In this document: one piece after another, positions 37,816 to 47,407 of the stretch
Position numbering within the stretch: position 1 is the first letter of the stretch
Layout: each line of letters begins with the position of its first letter
DNA from: an uncultured Verrucomicrobiales bacterium
Lineage (GTDB): Bacteria > Verrucomicrobiota > Verrucomicrobiia > Verrucomicrobiales > Akkermansiaceae
Assembly: GCA_937934595.1 (NCBI GenBank)
Contig: CALGZA010000024.1
Coordinates: 1-50,342 of the forward strand
Length of the DNA: 50,342 bases
Direction of reading: 5' to 3'
Made by a program: the position numbers and the translations under genes
The notes under the pieces: model-generated
Told to the model about the DNA's origin: nothing
Databases searched by the model: none
The model's input: the letters and a program-made list of their open reading frames with translations, nothing else

Positions 37816-40800
37816 ATGAAAACCAGATCAGCACTCAGAAAAAAACTCTTCTACTTCACCACGCTCGCTATCACAGCACTTACTTCATGCAGCCTACTCG
37901 CTGAAAAATACTACAAAGAAGAACCCCAGTTTCATGAATGGCCTAAATCAAAAGACGCCCGCTACCACATCAACCGTATAGGACCTATCGGAATCGGCCT
38001 CGAGCTCATTCAGCCCGCATTCACAATGCGTATCAGTAATGTAGAAAAAGGATCACCAGCTCACGCCACTGGACAGCTAAAAAAAGGCCAAATCATCGAA
38101 AGCATCAACGGCAAAACCCTCAAAGACTATGACCCGCGTGTCATCCTTGGTCAATGGATCACCCAGGCAGAAGCAACAGACGGCATTCTTAAAATGATGG
38201 TGAAAGACACTCCCACCGCCAAAGCTAAGCTCATCACCGTAAAAATACCTATTCTAGGAGCTTACAGCAAAACCTGGCCAGTCAAATGCAAAAAATCAGC
38301 CACCATCATCCGTAACTTCGCTGACTTCCTAGGCAAACGCCAAGCACCCAGCCACGGAGCTGCTCTATTCCTCCTCTCTACAGGTGAACAAAAAGACCTA
38401 GACGTCGTCAAAAAATGGTTCAGCGGTAAAAGAATCGGTGTAGCAAACAGCAATTACCCCTGGGACATCGGTTACGCAGGTCTCGCCATTTGCGAATACT
38501 ATCTCAGAACAGGAGACAAAAGCGTACTACCTAAAATCAAATCCATGGCTGATGCCCTCAAAAAAAGCATCTACAACGGAGGATGGGCCGGACGAGGAGC
38601 CGCACCATACTCCTACATGGCTGGTGGTCACTTAAATGCAGCAGGCGTCCATTGCGTCACATTCCTCATGCTTGCTAAAGAATGCGGCGTCAGTGTAGAC
38701 CAACACACATTCGATTCATCACTTAAACACTTCTACCGCTTCGCTGGTCACGGCAACGTAGCATACGGTGACGGACTCCCAGAAGGAGGATTCGTTGATA
38801 ACGGTAAAACAGGAGGCCTAGCATTCGCAATGGCTGCTGCTGCAGCTCTAACCCCCGAAGGAGAAAAATCCGTCTACGCAAAAGCCAGAGACATCAGCGG
38901 AACCAAAAGCTTCTACTCCACATCATGGCTATTCCACGGCCACACAGGCGGCGGAATCGGTGAACTCTGGAGAGGTCCTGCTATGGGAATCGTCAAAGAC
39001 AAAAGACCAAAACAATACCAATCATTCATGAATGAACGTCGCTGGATGTACGAACTCGCCAGAACCCATGACGGGGCATTCGCTTGGGCTACAGGGTGGA
39101 ACGTTAAAAGATACAGCATCACAGGACACGGAGGTGGAAGAACATGGGGAAACTACATCCCCCTCGTCTACACGCTCCCACTCAAAAAATTACGTATCTA
39201 CGGAGCTCCAAAAACAAAATTCTCTAACCCATACTCACTACCAAAACGCCCCTGGGGAACCAAAGCCGATGAGGCATTCTTCTCACTTAAACCAGGCGAA
39301 TACGCTCCAGGTAAATCACTAGACATCTCTAAAGAATTACTCAGAACTCACGCATCAAAGCCTCTCATGGCATTCCTTAACAACCCAAATATTAGCGATC
39401 AAGACCTCCTCGCATACTGCCACCACATAGACCAAGGCGTCAGATCTGCCACCGCAAGAGCCATCAACAAAGGCAACAGAATACACCTCATCACCCCACT
39501 CCTAAAATCAAAAGACCCCCGAGGCCGTCACGCAGGAATCACCTGCATCACTGGCATGTTCAAAGGCAAAGGAATACCCTCTAACAAAATAACTCCTGAA
39601 ATGTTCAATCTTATCACGGACATGATCAATAACCCAGAAGAAGCTTGGTGGGTCGTAGAAGGCGCACTTAACGCACTCGGCAGAGCTAACCCTTCCACTA
39701 TCGCTCCGCACGTCGAACGTCTCTCATTCTGGCTCAAACATGAAGACTGGTGGCTACGTAAGGCCGCAATGATAGCACTCACTCCTATCGCCACTGATAA
39801 AAGATTCTACAAAGACATCCTCCCCGTCATCGGTGATATGATAGCCAACAACGAAAGAGCTGTCGCTCTCCAACCAGTTTCAGGAATCGTTCGTAAACTA
39901 CAGTCAGCTCCACCAGAAATACAAAAATTCGCCGTCTCAGTTATCGGTGAAGCATACGTAAACTTCCCCACCAAACTCTCCGCCCCAGGCGGCCAAGACC
40001 TTACTAATGGTATCTCATACCTACTAAATAACATCGCCACCAACCTATCAAACACACCAGGCGGTTTTGATAAGCTCTTCGCTGTCGCAAAAAAACGATT
40101 CCCTGAAAAAATCGTTCCTCATGAAAATTTATTCATGAAAGCCAACTCAGACAAATTTGGCCCAGAAGTCAAAAAAGCCTTCCTCCCACTCGTCAAAAAC
40201 CAACTCATACCTAACTACATCAAAGAACACAAAAAAGCACTAAAATCAGAGCTTGCTAAAAACTCACCAGGCCGCGCAATTATGGGACTTATCAACCTCT
40301 ATGAGCGAGCCGGCATCACCGAATTCAGATGGAAAAACTACGGCCCCAAAAAAACAGAAATTAAATGGGACTACCACAGCTTCGATCCTAAAGACGGCAA
40401 GCTCTGGGAAAGAGGTTGGAGATACCGCAAAGTCAAATGGCCAAAAGGCATGGAAAACTGGTTCACCGCAGATTTCAAACCCAAAGAAGCAGGATGGAAA
40501 ACAGGATTCGCTCCCTTCGGATCAACAAACGGCAAACTCAAATTCAAAGGCCGCCACCACTGTAAAGCAAGCTTCTGTAACTGCACATCACCACTAAAAA
40601 CTCTCTGGGAAAAAGAAGTCCTCATGATGAGAGCCGTAATCAATATCCCACCGCTCAAAGATGGCTACGCATATCGTATCCTTGTCGGTGGCCGCAGCCA
40701 CGTCAACGCAGGCGACGGATCAGACGTCTGGATCGATGGTAAATACATGGCCACCAGAAACCCAAACGCCCCCTCAATCAGTGGAGTCAGTAAACGCGCA

Positions 40801-40968
40801 GGCGGAAGACCCTGGGGCCGTGCCATTGATAACAGCTTCAGAGACGCGTTCGCAGACGGTAAAATCATCCTCTCAGTTACAGGCTTCCTCAACCACGCAG
40901 GAGGTAATAAAGCCAACCGCCAAAGTTTCTGGCTTCAAGAAATGAAGTTGCCTAATCCAGAAAAGTAA
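37816..40968 (+). CDS. Large DUF6288-like lipoprotein (PDZ, alpha-toroid, HEAT)
   Basis: This 1050-residue protein has a signal peptide with lipobox (ITALTSC, Cys25). A PDZ-like domain follows (about 70-160: IGIGLELIQPAFTMRIS, GQLKKGQIIESINGKTL). Next is an alpha/alpha-toroid region (about 180-470) with repeated Gly/His/Trp motifs such as YAGLAICEYYLRTGD, AYGDGLPEGGFVDNG and GHTGGGIGELWRGPAM. Helical HEAT-like repeats follow (about 500-800). The C-terminal portion (from about 860) is beta-rich with Trp and His blocks (GWRYRKVKWPKG, FKGRHHCKASF, FLNHAGGN). This order matches DUF6288-type secreted proteins, whose function is unknown. It is 29 bases upstream of the second membrane-fused spermidine-synthase-like gene, so the two are probably translated from one message. 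Confidence 0.7.
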   Translation: MKTRSALRKKLFYFTTLAITALTSCSLLAEKYYKEEPQFHEWPKSKDARYHINRIGPIGIGLELIQPAFTMRISNVEKGSPAHATGQLKKGQIIESINGKTLKDYDPRVILGQWITQAEATDGILKMMVKDTPTAKAKLITVKIPILGAYSKTWPVKCKKSATIIRNFADFLGKRQAPSHGAALFLLSTGEQKDLDVVKKWFSGKRIGVANSNYPWDIGYAGLAICEYYLRTGDKSVLPKIKSMADALKKSIYNGGWAGRGAAPYSYMAGGHLNAAGVHCVTFLMLAKECGVSVDQHTFDSSLKHFYRFAGHGNVAYGDGLPEGGFVDNGKTGGLAFAMAAAAALTPEGEKSVYAKARDISGTKSFYSTSWLFHGHTGGGIGELWRGPAMGIVKDKRPKQYQSFMNERRWMYELARTHDGAFAWATGWNVKRYSITGHGGGRTWGNYIPLVYTLPLKKLRIYGAPKTKFSNPYSLPKRPWGTKADEAFFSLKPGEYAPGKSLDISKELLRTHASKPLMAFLNNPNISDQDLLAYCHHIDQGVRSATARAINKGNRIHLITPLLKSKDPRGRHAGITCITGMFKGKGIPSNKITPEMFNLITDMINNPEEAWWVVEGALNALGRANPSTIAPHVERLSFWLKHEDWWLRKAAMIALTPIATDKRFYKDILPVIGDMIANNERAVALQPVSGIVRKLQSAPPEIQKFAVSVIGEAYVNFPTKLSAPGGQDLTNGISYLLNNIATNLSNTPGGFDKLFAVAKKRFPEKIVPHENLFMKANSDKFGPEVKKAFLPLVKNQLIPNYIKEHKKALKSELAKNSPGRAIMGLINLYERAGITEFRWKNYGPKKTEIKWDYHSFDPKDGKLWERGWRYRKVKWPKGMENWFTADFKPKEAGWKTGFAPFGSTNGKLKFKGRHHCKASFCNCTSPLKTLWEKEVLMMRAVINIPPLKDGYAYRILVGGRSHVNAGDGSDVWIDGKYMATRNPNAPSISGVSKRAGGRPWGRAIDNSFRDAFADGKIILSVTGFLNHAGGNKANRQSFWLQEMKLPNPEK

Positions 40969-40997
40969 CACACTCTGTCTGTGATTTGCTTTCCCCC

Positions 40998-43670
40998 ATG
41001 GCCAATAACACAGAAGAAATAAATAATAATACTCAGAGCGGAATCCCCACCGCTCTGACTCTTGTCTTCATTTCCGGCTTCGTAGCTCTAATCTACCAAG
41101 TATTATGGATGAAGCAGCTCGGCCTACTCTTCGGAAATACCTCCCACGCCACTAGCGCTACACTTGCTTCATTCTTTGCCGGCTTAGCCACAGGCAGCTG
41201 GTTAATTGGAAAAAAAGTATCACTATCTAAAAACCCCATGCGCACATACGCATGGCTAGAAATAGGTATCGCTGTCACCGCCTTACTCTACTTCATCATC
41301 CTTGCTCTATTCCAAAGCATCTACCCATCCATTTATCAAAGCCTCGGTACCGGCAGCATTCTCATCATCATCAAATTCATACTCGCACTCATTCTCATCT
41401 TCCCACCTGCATTCTTCATGGGCGGCACCATCCCAGTCATGGGCCAATTCATGATCCGTCAGCGTGACTCCTTCGGAAAAATATCCGCCATGATGTATGC
41501 CACCAACACCCTAGGTGCTGCTACAGGAGCTGCCCTAGCTGGGTTCTTCTTACCCATCTGGCTAGGCTATAACATCACCTGCATAATAGCCATCTCACTC
41601 TCTCTATTCATCGCTATTTTAGCCTTTAAATTATCTCGCCACCCAGCACCAACTTACCCAGATCATTCTACCCCAAACACCAAGAAAACACACGTAAACC
41701 CTATCCCGCAAATGTCGCGCCAAGAACGCCGTGCACTGGAAAGAAAACCTACTAAAACAAAACTCCCTACCACTAAAGAACAATCCCTAGATAACACTAC
41801 CACACCTAAGCAAAAAACACTAACCGCACTCTGCTTCCTCTCCGGATTCGGCATACTCGCACTTGAAGTTCTATGGACACGCATGTTCTCTCAAGTATTA
41901 GAGAACTCAGTATACACCTTCGCCATCATCCTAGTAGTAGTCCTCATATGCCTTGCCATAGGAGCACTAGCCAGCTCATTCCTCGCTAGACTTAAAGCCC
42001 CACCCTTATTAGTCATCTCACTCCTCGTCCTATCCGGTGCTATTACCATTGCACTCACACCCACCATCTTCTTAAATCTAACCAACCAGATGGAACTAAT
42101 CACATCCACCAAAAGCTGGGCACACTACATCCTCATCGTCTTCAAAAACACCTTCCTCACTCTCGCTCCATCAGCACTCACTCTCGGCATGATATTCCCC
42201 TACCTCATGAAAATCGAGGAAACCACTCTCAAGTCACCAGGCCTTTCACTTGGCAGATTAGCCACCATAAACACAATAGGAGCCATCCTCGGAGCATCAC
42301 TCTGCGGATTTATCCTCCTAGACTGGCTCGGCATCTGGCACAGCATGCAAATGATCGCCGTCCTCTACCTTCTATCCGCTATCAGCATCCCACTAAACTG
42401 GAAACTCCCCAGCATCGTAACCAAAATCACCTGCATCACCACCCTACTGATAGTCATCATCGCTCCTGACTTCAATAACATCCCAGCTATAAGCTCCAAC
42501 CCCACCAATAAAATAAACAACCTAGAAAAAGTCATAGAAACTTGGGAAGGGAGCACCTGCAAAGTCTCAGTAACTAAAAGCAACCTCGGCACAGCAATCA
42601 AAATAAACTCTGACTACAGCCTAGGAAACACAGCAGCTTACATATCAGAAAAACTCCAAGCTGATCTCCCTCTATTCATCTACCCAAAAACACAAAACCT
42701 CTTCTTCCTCGGTGTAGGAACAGGAATTACAGCAGGTAGCGCACTTGATCCCAGACACCAAAATGTCAAAAAAATAGTAGCCTGCGAGCTCGTGCCAGAA
42801 GTCATCACTGCCGCTAAAAAATACATGACCAACATCAACGGATTCGACACAACAGGCGGCCTATTCACAGACCCAAGAGCAAATATCATAATAGAAGACG
42901 GCCGCCACCACCTCATGGCTACCAATGACAAATTCGACATGATCAATGCAGACCTCTTCGTCCCATTCCGCTCCGGGGCAGGTAGCCTCTACTCTAAAGA
43001 ACACTTCATCAACTCAAAAAAACGCCTCACACCAGACGGCGTCTTCGTCCAGTGGCTACCTCTCTATCAGCTCACAGAATATGAATTCTCTACCATAGCA
43101 CATACCATGATCGATGTCTTCGACCAAGTCTCGCTATGGAGACACAACTTCCAGCCAGGCCACGAACTAGTCGCCCTCATCGGACATCAAAAAGACCAAC
43201 CACTACCCCCATCTAACATAAACAGCCTGCCAGATAAAAAAACAGCCGTCCTCGGCAAAGATCACCTTGATCTCATGAGACTCAACCTACCACTAGATCC
43301 TCAAACCATCCTGCTCTTCTACGGAGGGAACCTATCGGCATCACGCTCTCTATTTGAAAACTACCCCATCAATACCGATAATCACCCCGTCATCGAATAC
43401 CAAGCTCCCAGAAACCATCGCTCAAGCAATGACAACTCACCCCCATGGTTTGTAGGCGAACCTTTCGCTAACTTAATCGACAAAATACAAACCATCTGCC
43501 CACCAGAAAAAGACCCCTTACTCATAAACAGAACCAGCACCAACCGCAAACTACCCATCGCAGGGAGCGCCTTCCACAGAGCTCGTATTGAAGCTAATAA
43601 AAATAACCCGTCAGCCACCAAAAAAGCATGGCAAAAATTCCTCTCAAACTGGCTTCCAGACCAAAACTAA
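40998..43670 (+). CDS. Polytopic membrane protein fused to spermidine-synthase-like domain (copy 2)
   Basis: This ~890-residue paralog of the protein at 16501 starts at the ATG giving MANNTEEIN; TTG four codons upstream is an alternative. It shares QVLWMKQLGLLFGNTSHA in the first membrane half and FGILALEVLWTRMFSQ in the second. A longer charged linker (MSRQERRALERKPTKTK) joins them. The soluble domain has FFLGVGTGITAG (near 567), EDGRHHL (near 632) and, in place of the canonical acidic substrate block, ADLFVPFRSGAGSLYSK. The two copies are therefore altered at the same position, which argues for a shared non-polyamine substrate. The stop is followed by the tandem repeat at 43701. Confidence 0.82.
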   Translation: MANNTEEINNNTQSGIPTALTLVFISGFVALIYQVLWMKQLGLLFGNTSHATSATLASFFAGLATGSWLIGKKVSLSKNPMRTYAWLEIGIAVTALLYFIILALFQSIYPSIYQSLGTGSILIIIKFILALILIFPPAFFMGGTIPVMGQFMIRQRDSFGKISAMMYATNTLGAATGAALAGFFLPIWLGYNITCIIAISLSLFIAILAFKLSRHPAPTYPDHSTPNTKKTHVNPIPQMSRQERRALERKPTKTKLPTTKEQSLDNTTTPKQKTLTALCFLSGFGILALEVLWTRMFSQVLENSVYTFAIILVVVLICLAIGALASSFLARLKAPPLLVISLLVLSGAITIALTPTIFLNLTNQMELITSTKSWAHYILIVFKNTFLTLAPSALTLGMIFPYLMKIEETTLKSPGLSLGRLATINTIGAILGASLCGFILLDWLGIWHSMQMIAVLYLLSAISIPLNWKLPSIVTKITCITTLLIVIIAPDFNNIPAISSNPTNKINNLEKVIETWEGSTCKVSVTKSNLGTAIKINSDYSLGNTAAYISEKLQADLPLFIYPKTQNLFFLGVGTGITAGSALDPRHQNVKKIVACELVPEVITAAKKYMTNINGFDTTGGLFTDPRANIIIEDGRHHLMATNDKFDMINADLFVPFRSGAGSLYSKEHFINSKKRLTPDGVFVQWLPLYQLTEYEFSTIAHTMIDVFDQVSLWRHNFQPGHELVALIGHQKDQPLPPSNINSLPDKKTAVLGKDHLDLMRLNLPLDPQTILLFYGGNLSASRSLFENYPINTDNHPVIEYQAPRNHRSSNDNSPPWFVGEPFANLIDKIQTICPPEKDPLLINRTSTNRKLPIAGSAFHRARIEANKNNPSATKKAWQKFLSNWLPDQN

Positions 43671-43700
43671 ACCATTTCCCACCCACCCACACACACCTAC

Positions 43701-43748
43701 CTAACTACCTAACTACCTAACTACCTAACTACCTAACTACCTAACTAC
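43701..43748. repeat. 8-bp tandem repeat, six perfect units
   Basis: CTAACTAC is repeated six times without error, and the minus-strand TAG stop of the lyase gene (43745-43747) lies in the last unit. The array separates two convergent genes. Perfect units suggest recent slippage. As the array begins at the stop codon, copy-number change would not alter the protein. Confidence 0.95.
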
Positions 43749-45019
43749 TGCCGGCGTATACTCAGACGCACAAAATAAGTATCATCTGAAGCAGCAGGAG
43801 TAATGCTCTGAGTCATCAATCCATCAATACCCTCCACAGGACCGCCAAGTGGCACCCAGGTAACCAAATCAGTCGACTTCTGTAGCTGATACCAATGCTG
43901 AGCTGATGATTGCCACTCTGCCGTCATCGTATTTCCTACCCCAGGAGTCACCTTAAGCGGTGAACCCACATCAGGACTGAGCGGATCACTCCTAAAGGCA
44001 TACTCCTGCATATCTGACCTCCCATCATTATCACTATCAGTCGTTCCATCAGCCGTCGTAATATTACCAAAATTCTCAACCTCCCAGTTATCCCTTAATC
44101 CATCATTATCAGAATCATCATAATTCACCCCCACCCTCGACTTAGAAATCACAAAATCATCAAAGTAAAAATACTCATTCTTATTCACAGGCCTATGAAA
44201 CTCTCCACCACCATAAAACACACTAAAATAAAAACCTGAAACCCATATAAAACCACCAGTATCACGCCACCTCATATTCCGGATATCCTGAACCTGGACC
44301 CCATCAATCCAAGCTTGGATTAACCCATCAGCCACACCAGGCGTATTTATCTTCACTCTGCACTCTATCTGATACCATTTCCCAGGACCTATCGTAACCC
44401 GGTCAGCTGCATCATTATTATAATACCAATTCCTAGTATCCCCACAATTCCCAGGCTTATCCATGTGATAAAGGTAAGATACAATATGAGTCTGCTTCGG
44501 AGCAGCAGTCAATAACGGATCAGCACCATCAATAGCACCAAACCCACGCCAACCCAAACGCGCAGAAAACCCATCCTGCCCAGTCACATTTACACAGCCA
44601 GTAGGCCCAGTCCCACCAATAAAACCCGGTAATTTACCACCCTGAACAAAATCAGTATCATCCTCAAAACGTATCCGATAACTAAAATATAAATCATTCT
44701 GAAAAGGAAAACCCAGATCCTTAGTCCAGCCAGCTCCTGAACTACCTCCAAACGTGTTTTGAAATTGAGTCACTCGCAAAGCATTCCCAGAGTAAGCACG
44801 ATTCCCCCCAGTAATGTGAGTTGTCCCTCCCGTCTGTCCTGCTGGAGCTACTCCACGCGCACCAGATGCACCCCAGTCTTCCAACAGCATCTGGGCATCA
44901 TAAGTCCCTACCGCCCGATGATCAAAATCCTGATAATAAATAATATCTGGGTTAAGCACCGTTTGAGCACACACAGAACCCTTAACACACAACAACACAG
45001 CAAAATAGAGTGATTTCAT
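43745..45019 (-). CDS. Secreted polysaccharide lyase PL14-like protein
   Basis: I start this protein at the ATG giving MKSLYFAVLLCVKGSVCAQ (signal peptide); an upstream in-frame ATG (45080-45082) would add 21 odd residues. It has about 424 residues. The catalytic region resembles PL14-type alginate or glucuronan lyases: LYFSYRIRFEDDTDFVQGGK, LPGFIGGTGPTG, GRGW-type turns and YYNNDAADRVTIGPGKWY. The C-terminus has thrombospondin-type-3-like DSDNDGLRDNWEVENFGN and DSDNDGRSDMQEYAFRSDP loops, as in the esterase at 706. It would cut an acidic polysaccharide outside the cytoplasm. The substrate is inferred. It is convergent with the gene at 40998. Confidence 0.75.
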   Translation of the reverse strand: MKSLYFAVLLCVKGSVCAQTVLNPDIIYYQDFDHRAVGTYDAQMLLEDWGASGARGVAPAGQTGGTTHITGGNRAYSGNALRVTQFQNTFGGSSGAGWTKDLGFPFQNDLYFSYRIRFEDDTDFVQGGKLPGFIGGTGPTGCVNVTGQDGFSARLGWRGFGAIDGADPLLTAAPKQTHIVSYLYHMDKPGNCGDTRNWYYNNDAADRVTIGPGKWYQIECRVKINTPGVADGLIQAWIDGVQVQDIRNMRWRDTGGFIWVSGFYFSVFYGGGEFHRPVNKNEYFYFDDFVISKSRVGVNYDDSDNDGLRDNWEVENFGNITTADGTTDSDNDGRSDMQEYAFRSDPLSPDVGSPLKVTPGVGNTMTAEWQSSAQHWYQLQKSTDLVTWVPLGGPVEGIDGLMTQSITPAASDDTYFVRLSIRRQ

Positions 45020-45104
45020 AACTCCATCTCTGGGAGTGGTTCTGGATAAACTTGTCATGCAAAAACAATGCTTCTCCAACAAACCAAAATCAAGCCTATT
45101 ATAA

Positions 45105-45330
45105 CATTTGAACTGCTAGAATGGATTGATAGCACAACAAGATAGCACAACAAGATAGCAAGAGTAGCAAGAGTAGCAAGGCACGTGGAAAGCGCATAGT
45201 GGACTTTGCAACTGACCAATAACGAAGCTAATCTTGATATATTGTTTTGCTCTTCAAGAAATCTGCTCTGCTGCTGTTTCCAAATATATTGAAATTACTA
45301 TCAACCCAGAATAACTGTGAAAATGCCAGT
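45105..45330. repeat. Dispersed non-coding repeat, copy A
   Basis: About 226 bases match copy B (47408-47614) nearly throughout in the same orientation. Shared blocks include AGAATGGATTGATAGCACAA, AAAGCGCATAGTGGACT, GCTAATCTTGATATATTG and CAGAATAACTGTGAAAATG. Copy A has an extra internal tandem stretch of GATAGCACAACAA and AGAGTAGCA units. The two outer ends resemble each other (AACTGCTAGAATGG and AACTGTGAAAATGC). No ORF is conserved between copies. It lies downstream of the rpsA terminator, between rpsA and the lyase gene. Confidence 0.92.
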
Positions 45331-45370
45331 ATTACAACCTAGCAGCAAACAAATAGCCCACCCCCATATT

Positions 45371-45400
45371 AAAAAAGCCGCCCAGATAACTGGACGGCTT
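45371..45400 (-). terminator. Intrinsic terminator of rpsA
   Basis: On the minus strand GCCGTCCAG pairs with CTGGGCGGC (one G-U) around a 4-base loop and is followed by a T run (45371-45376). It lies about 65 bases after the rpsA stop. Confidence 0.85.
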
Positions 45401-45463
45401 AAATAAACTTTTATTAAAGCACCATACCTAATGAAATCACCAGATACAGTAACCTTCTAAAAT

Positions 45464-47152
45464 TTAGTCTTCTGATGGACTCCACTCTTCAGTAGATGGA
45501 GAAGCAAGGTTGAATGCCTGCTCTAGACCCACCATCTCACTTGATGGCTTAAGCGTCTCGAATGACTGAGACTCCTTCTGAAGCTGCTCAGCACTATACT
45601 CAACTGCCTTAACGGAAAGCCCAATTCGGCGCTCAACTTTATCTACCTTGATAACACGTGCTTCAACATCATCTCCAACCTTGAGAACATCTTTCACCTT
45701 CTCAACGTGTTCCTCAGATAACTGAGAAATATGTATCAGTCCGTCAATGTCATCCTGCAGATTCACAAACGCTCCAAATGAAGCTATCTTAGCAACGGAT
45801 CCCTTAACCATGTCGCCAACCTTGAACTTGTCATCAATGTCTGACCACGGATCGTTCTCAGCCTGCTTGATGCCAAGTGAAACTCGCTGATTCTCCTTAT
45901 CAATGCTAAGCACAACCGCTTCCACTTCATCACCCTTCTTAAGAACTTCTGATGGATGGTTAATCTTACGCGTCCATGAAAGATCAGATACGTGAATCAT
46001 ACCGTCGATACCTTCTTCTAGCCCAACAAAGGCTCCATAAGTAGTAAGGTTACGCACTGCACCAGTGATGCGCTGGCCAATTGGGTAACGCGCCTCAATC
46101 TCGGTCCATGGATTAGCCTCTAACTGGCGAACTCCAAGAGAAATCTTCTGCTCCTCGATAGAAATACCAAGAACAACTGCCTCAATCTCCTGATCGATTT
46201 CAAGAACGTCTGATGGACGTGTGATTCGCTTAACCCATGATAGCTCAGATACGTGCACAAGACCCTCAACACCTTTCTCAATCTCAACAAACGCACCGTA
46301 AGGTAGAAGCTTAGTAACTTTACCACGAACACGCTGACTGATTGGGAACTTCGCCTCGATGTCTTCCCAAGGATTATCCTGCATCTGCTTAAGGCCAAGT
46401 GATACTCGCTCCTTATCTCTGTCAACATCTAGGATCTGCACCTCTAAAGACTTGCCAATGTGTAGCATCTCAGATGGATGTGAAATCCTACCCCAGCTCA
46501 TGTCCGTGATGTGAAGAAGTCCGTCCATCCCCTGAAGATCAACAAATGCACCAAAATCAGTGATGTTCTTAACAAGTCCTTCTACCTTATCACCAATCTT
46601 AACAGTCTGAAGAAACTCCTGACGTAGCTCACTGCGCTCCGCCTCGATCACTTCTCTACGTGAAACAACTACGTTCTGACGCTCGTCGTTAGCTTTCACT
46701 ATCTTAAATTCAAATACCTTACCAACATACTCAGTAAGATCTTTTGGCGGGATGATGTCTACCTGTGAACCAGGAAGGAATGCCTCCACTCCAACGTTCA
46801 CCATAAGACCACCTTTTACAACACTCTTGATCTTACCTTTAACAAGACCACCATCTTCGTAAACTTGGACAATCTTCTCCCAGTTCTGTCTATGTGCTGC
46901 TTTCTCCTTTGAAAGAACGACCATACCGTCGTCATTTTCAAGTTTCATGAGAAGCACTTCTACAACGTCTCCTAATTCGAACTCCTCGTCTTCGAACTCT
47001 GATACTGGAATAGCTCCCTCTGACTTATATCCGATATCAACGAGGATCACCTGTTGACGGATGTCAATGATAGTACCGTTAACGATGCTACCTTCTTTAA
47101 ATTCGCGGAATTTTGAATCAATCAAATCCGACAGTTCAGCATTAATGCTCAT
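45464..47152 (-). CDS. rpsA: 30S ribosomal protein S1
   Basis: This 562-residue protein has six S1 RNA-binding domains, the number in E. coli S1. They begin at KEGSIVNGTIIDIRQQ, GGLVKGKIKSVVKGGLM, GDKVEGLVKNITDFGAFVDL, SQRVRGKVTKLLPYGAFVEI, GQRITGAVRNLTTYGAFVGL and GDMVKGSVAKIASFGAFVNL. S1 brings mRNA to the 30S subunit, which is relevant because genes in this window lack Shine-Dalgarno sequences. Its own ATG is preceded by AACAATATAAAAAT. The usual upstream partner cmk is absent. Base composition is more balanced than in flanking genes. Two direct repeats flank the transcription unit. Confidence 0.95.
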   Translation of the reverse strand: MSINAELSDLIDSKFREFKEGSIVNGTIIDIRQQVILVDIGYKSEGAIPVSEFEDEEFELGDVVEVLLMKLENDDGMVVLSKEKAAHRQNWEKIVQVYEDGGLVKGKIKSVVKGGLMVNVGVEAFLPGSQVDIIPPKDLTEYVGKVFEFKIVKANDERQNVVVSRREVIEAERSELRQEFLQTVKIGDKVEGLVKNITDFGAFVDLQGMDGLLHITDMSWGRISHPSEMLHIGKSLEVQILDVDRDKERVSLGLKQMQDNPWEDIEAKFPISQRVRGKVTKLLPYGAFVEIEKGVEGLVHVSELSWVKRITRPSDVLEIDQEIEAVVLGISIEEQKISLGVRQLEANPWTEIEARYPIGQRITGAVRNLTTYGAFVGLEEGIDGMIHVSDLSWTRKINHPSEVLKKGDEVEAVVLSIDKENQRVSLGIKQAENDPWSDIDDKFKVGDMVKGSVAKIASFGAFVNLQDDIDGLIHISQLSEEHVEKVKDVLKVGDDVEARVIKVDKVERRIGLSVKAVEYSAEQLQKESQSFETLKPSSEMVGLEQAFNLASPSTEEWSPSED

Positions 47153-47210
47153 ATTTTTATATTGTTTTTTTGGTTAAGGTTATGTTCCTTGGTTTTCATT
47201 TTTTTCCTAT

Positions 47211-47243
47211 AAAAAAACCTCGTAGCGCCAATGAGAACCGAGG
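47211..47243 (-). terminator. Terminator-like hairpin in the rpsA leader
   Basis: On the minus strand CCTCG (47239-47243) and CGAGG (47218-47222) form a short stem with a 16-base loop, followed at once by seven T. It sits about 60 bases upstream of the rpsA ATG. No gene precedes it on this strand within the window, so it is either an attenuator of rpsA or the end of an unseen short transcript. The stem is only 5 bp, so it may be chance. Confidence 0.4.
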
Positions 47244-47407
47244 CTATAACAACCTCATCGGCAGGAAAAATATCAAGCGCTTTTTAGTCTCTTCAGGCCG
47301 CTTAGCAAGCAGAATGTATTCAATTGAGAGCTTTTTCACACTTTTTCACACAATTATCACCAAATTTACCCCTCCAAATAAAAATTCTCCCTAAAAAGAC
47401 AGTAATC

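Noticed and set aside
47170-47394. 74-residue plus-strand ORF antisense to the rpsA leader
   Set aside because: It overlaps the leader hairpin and has no family features.
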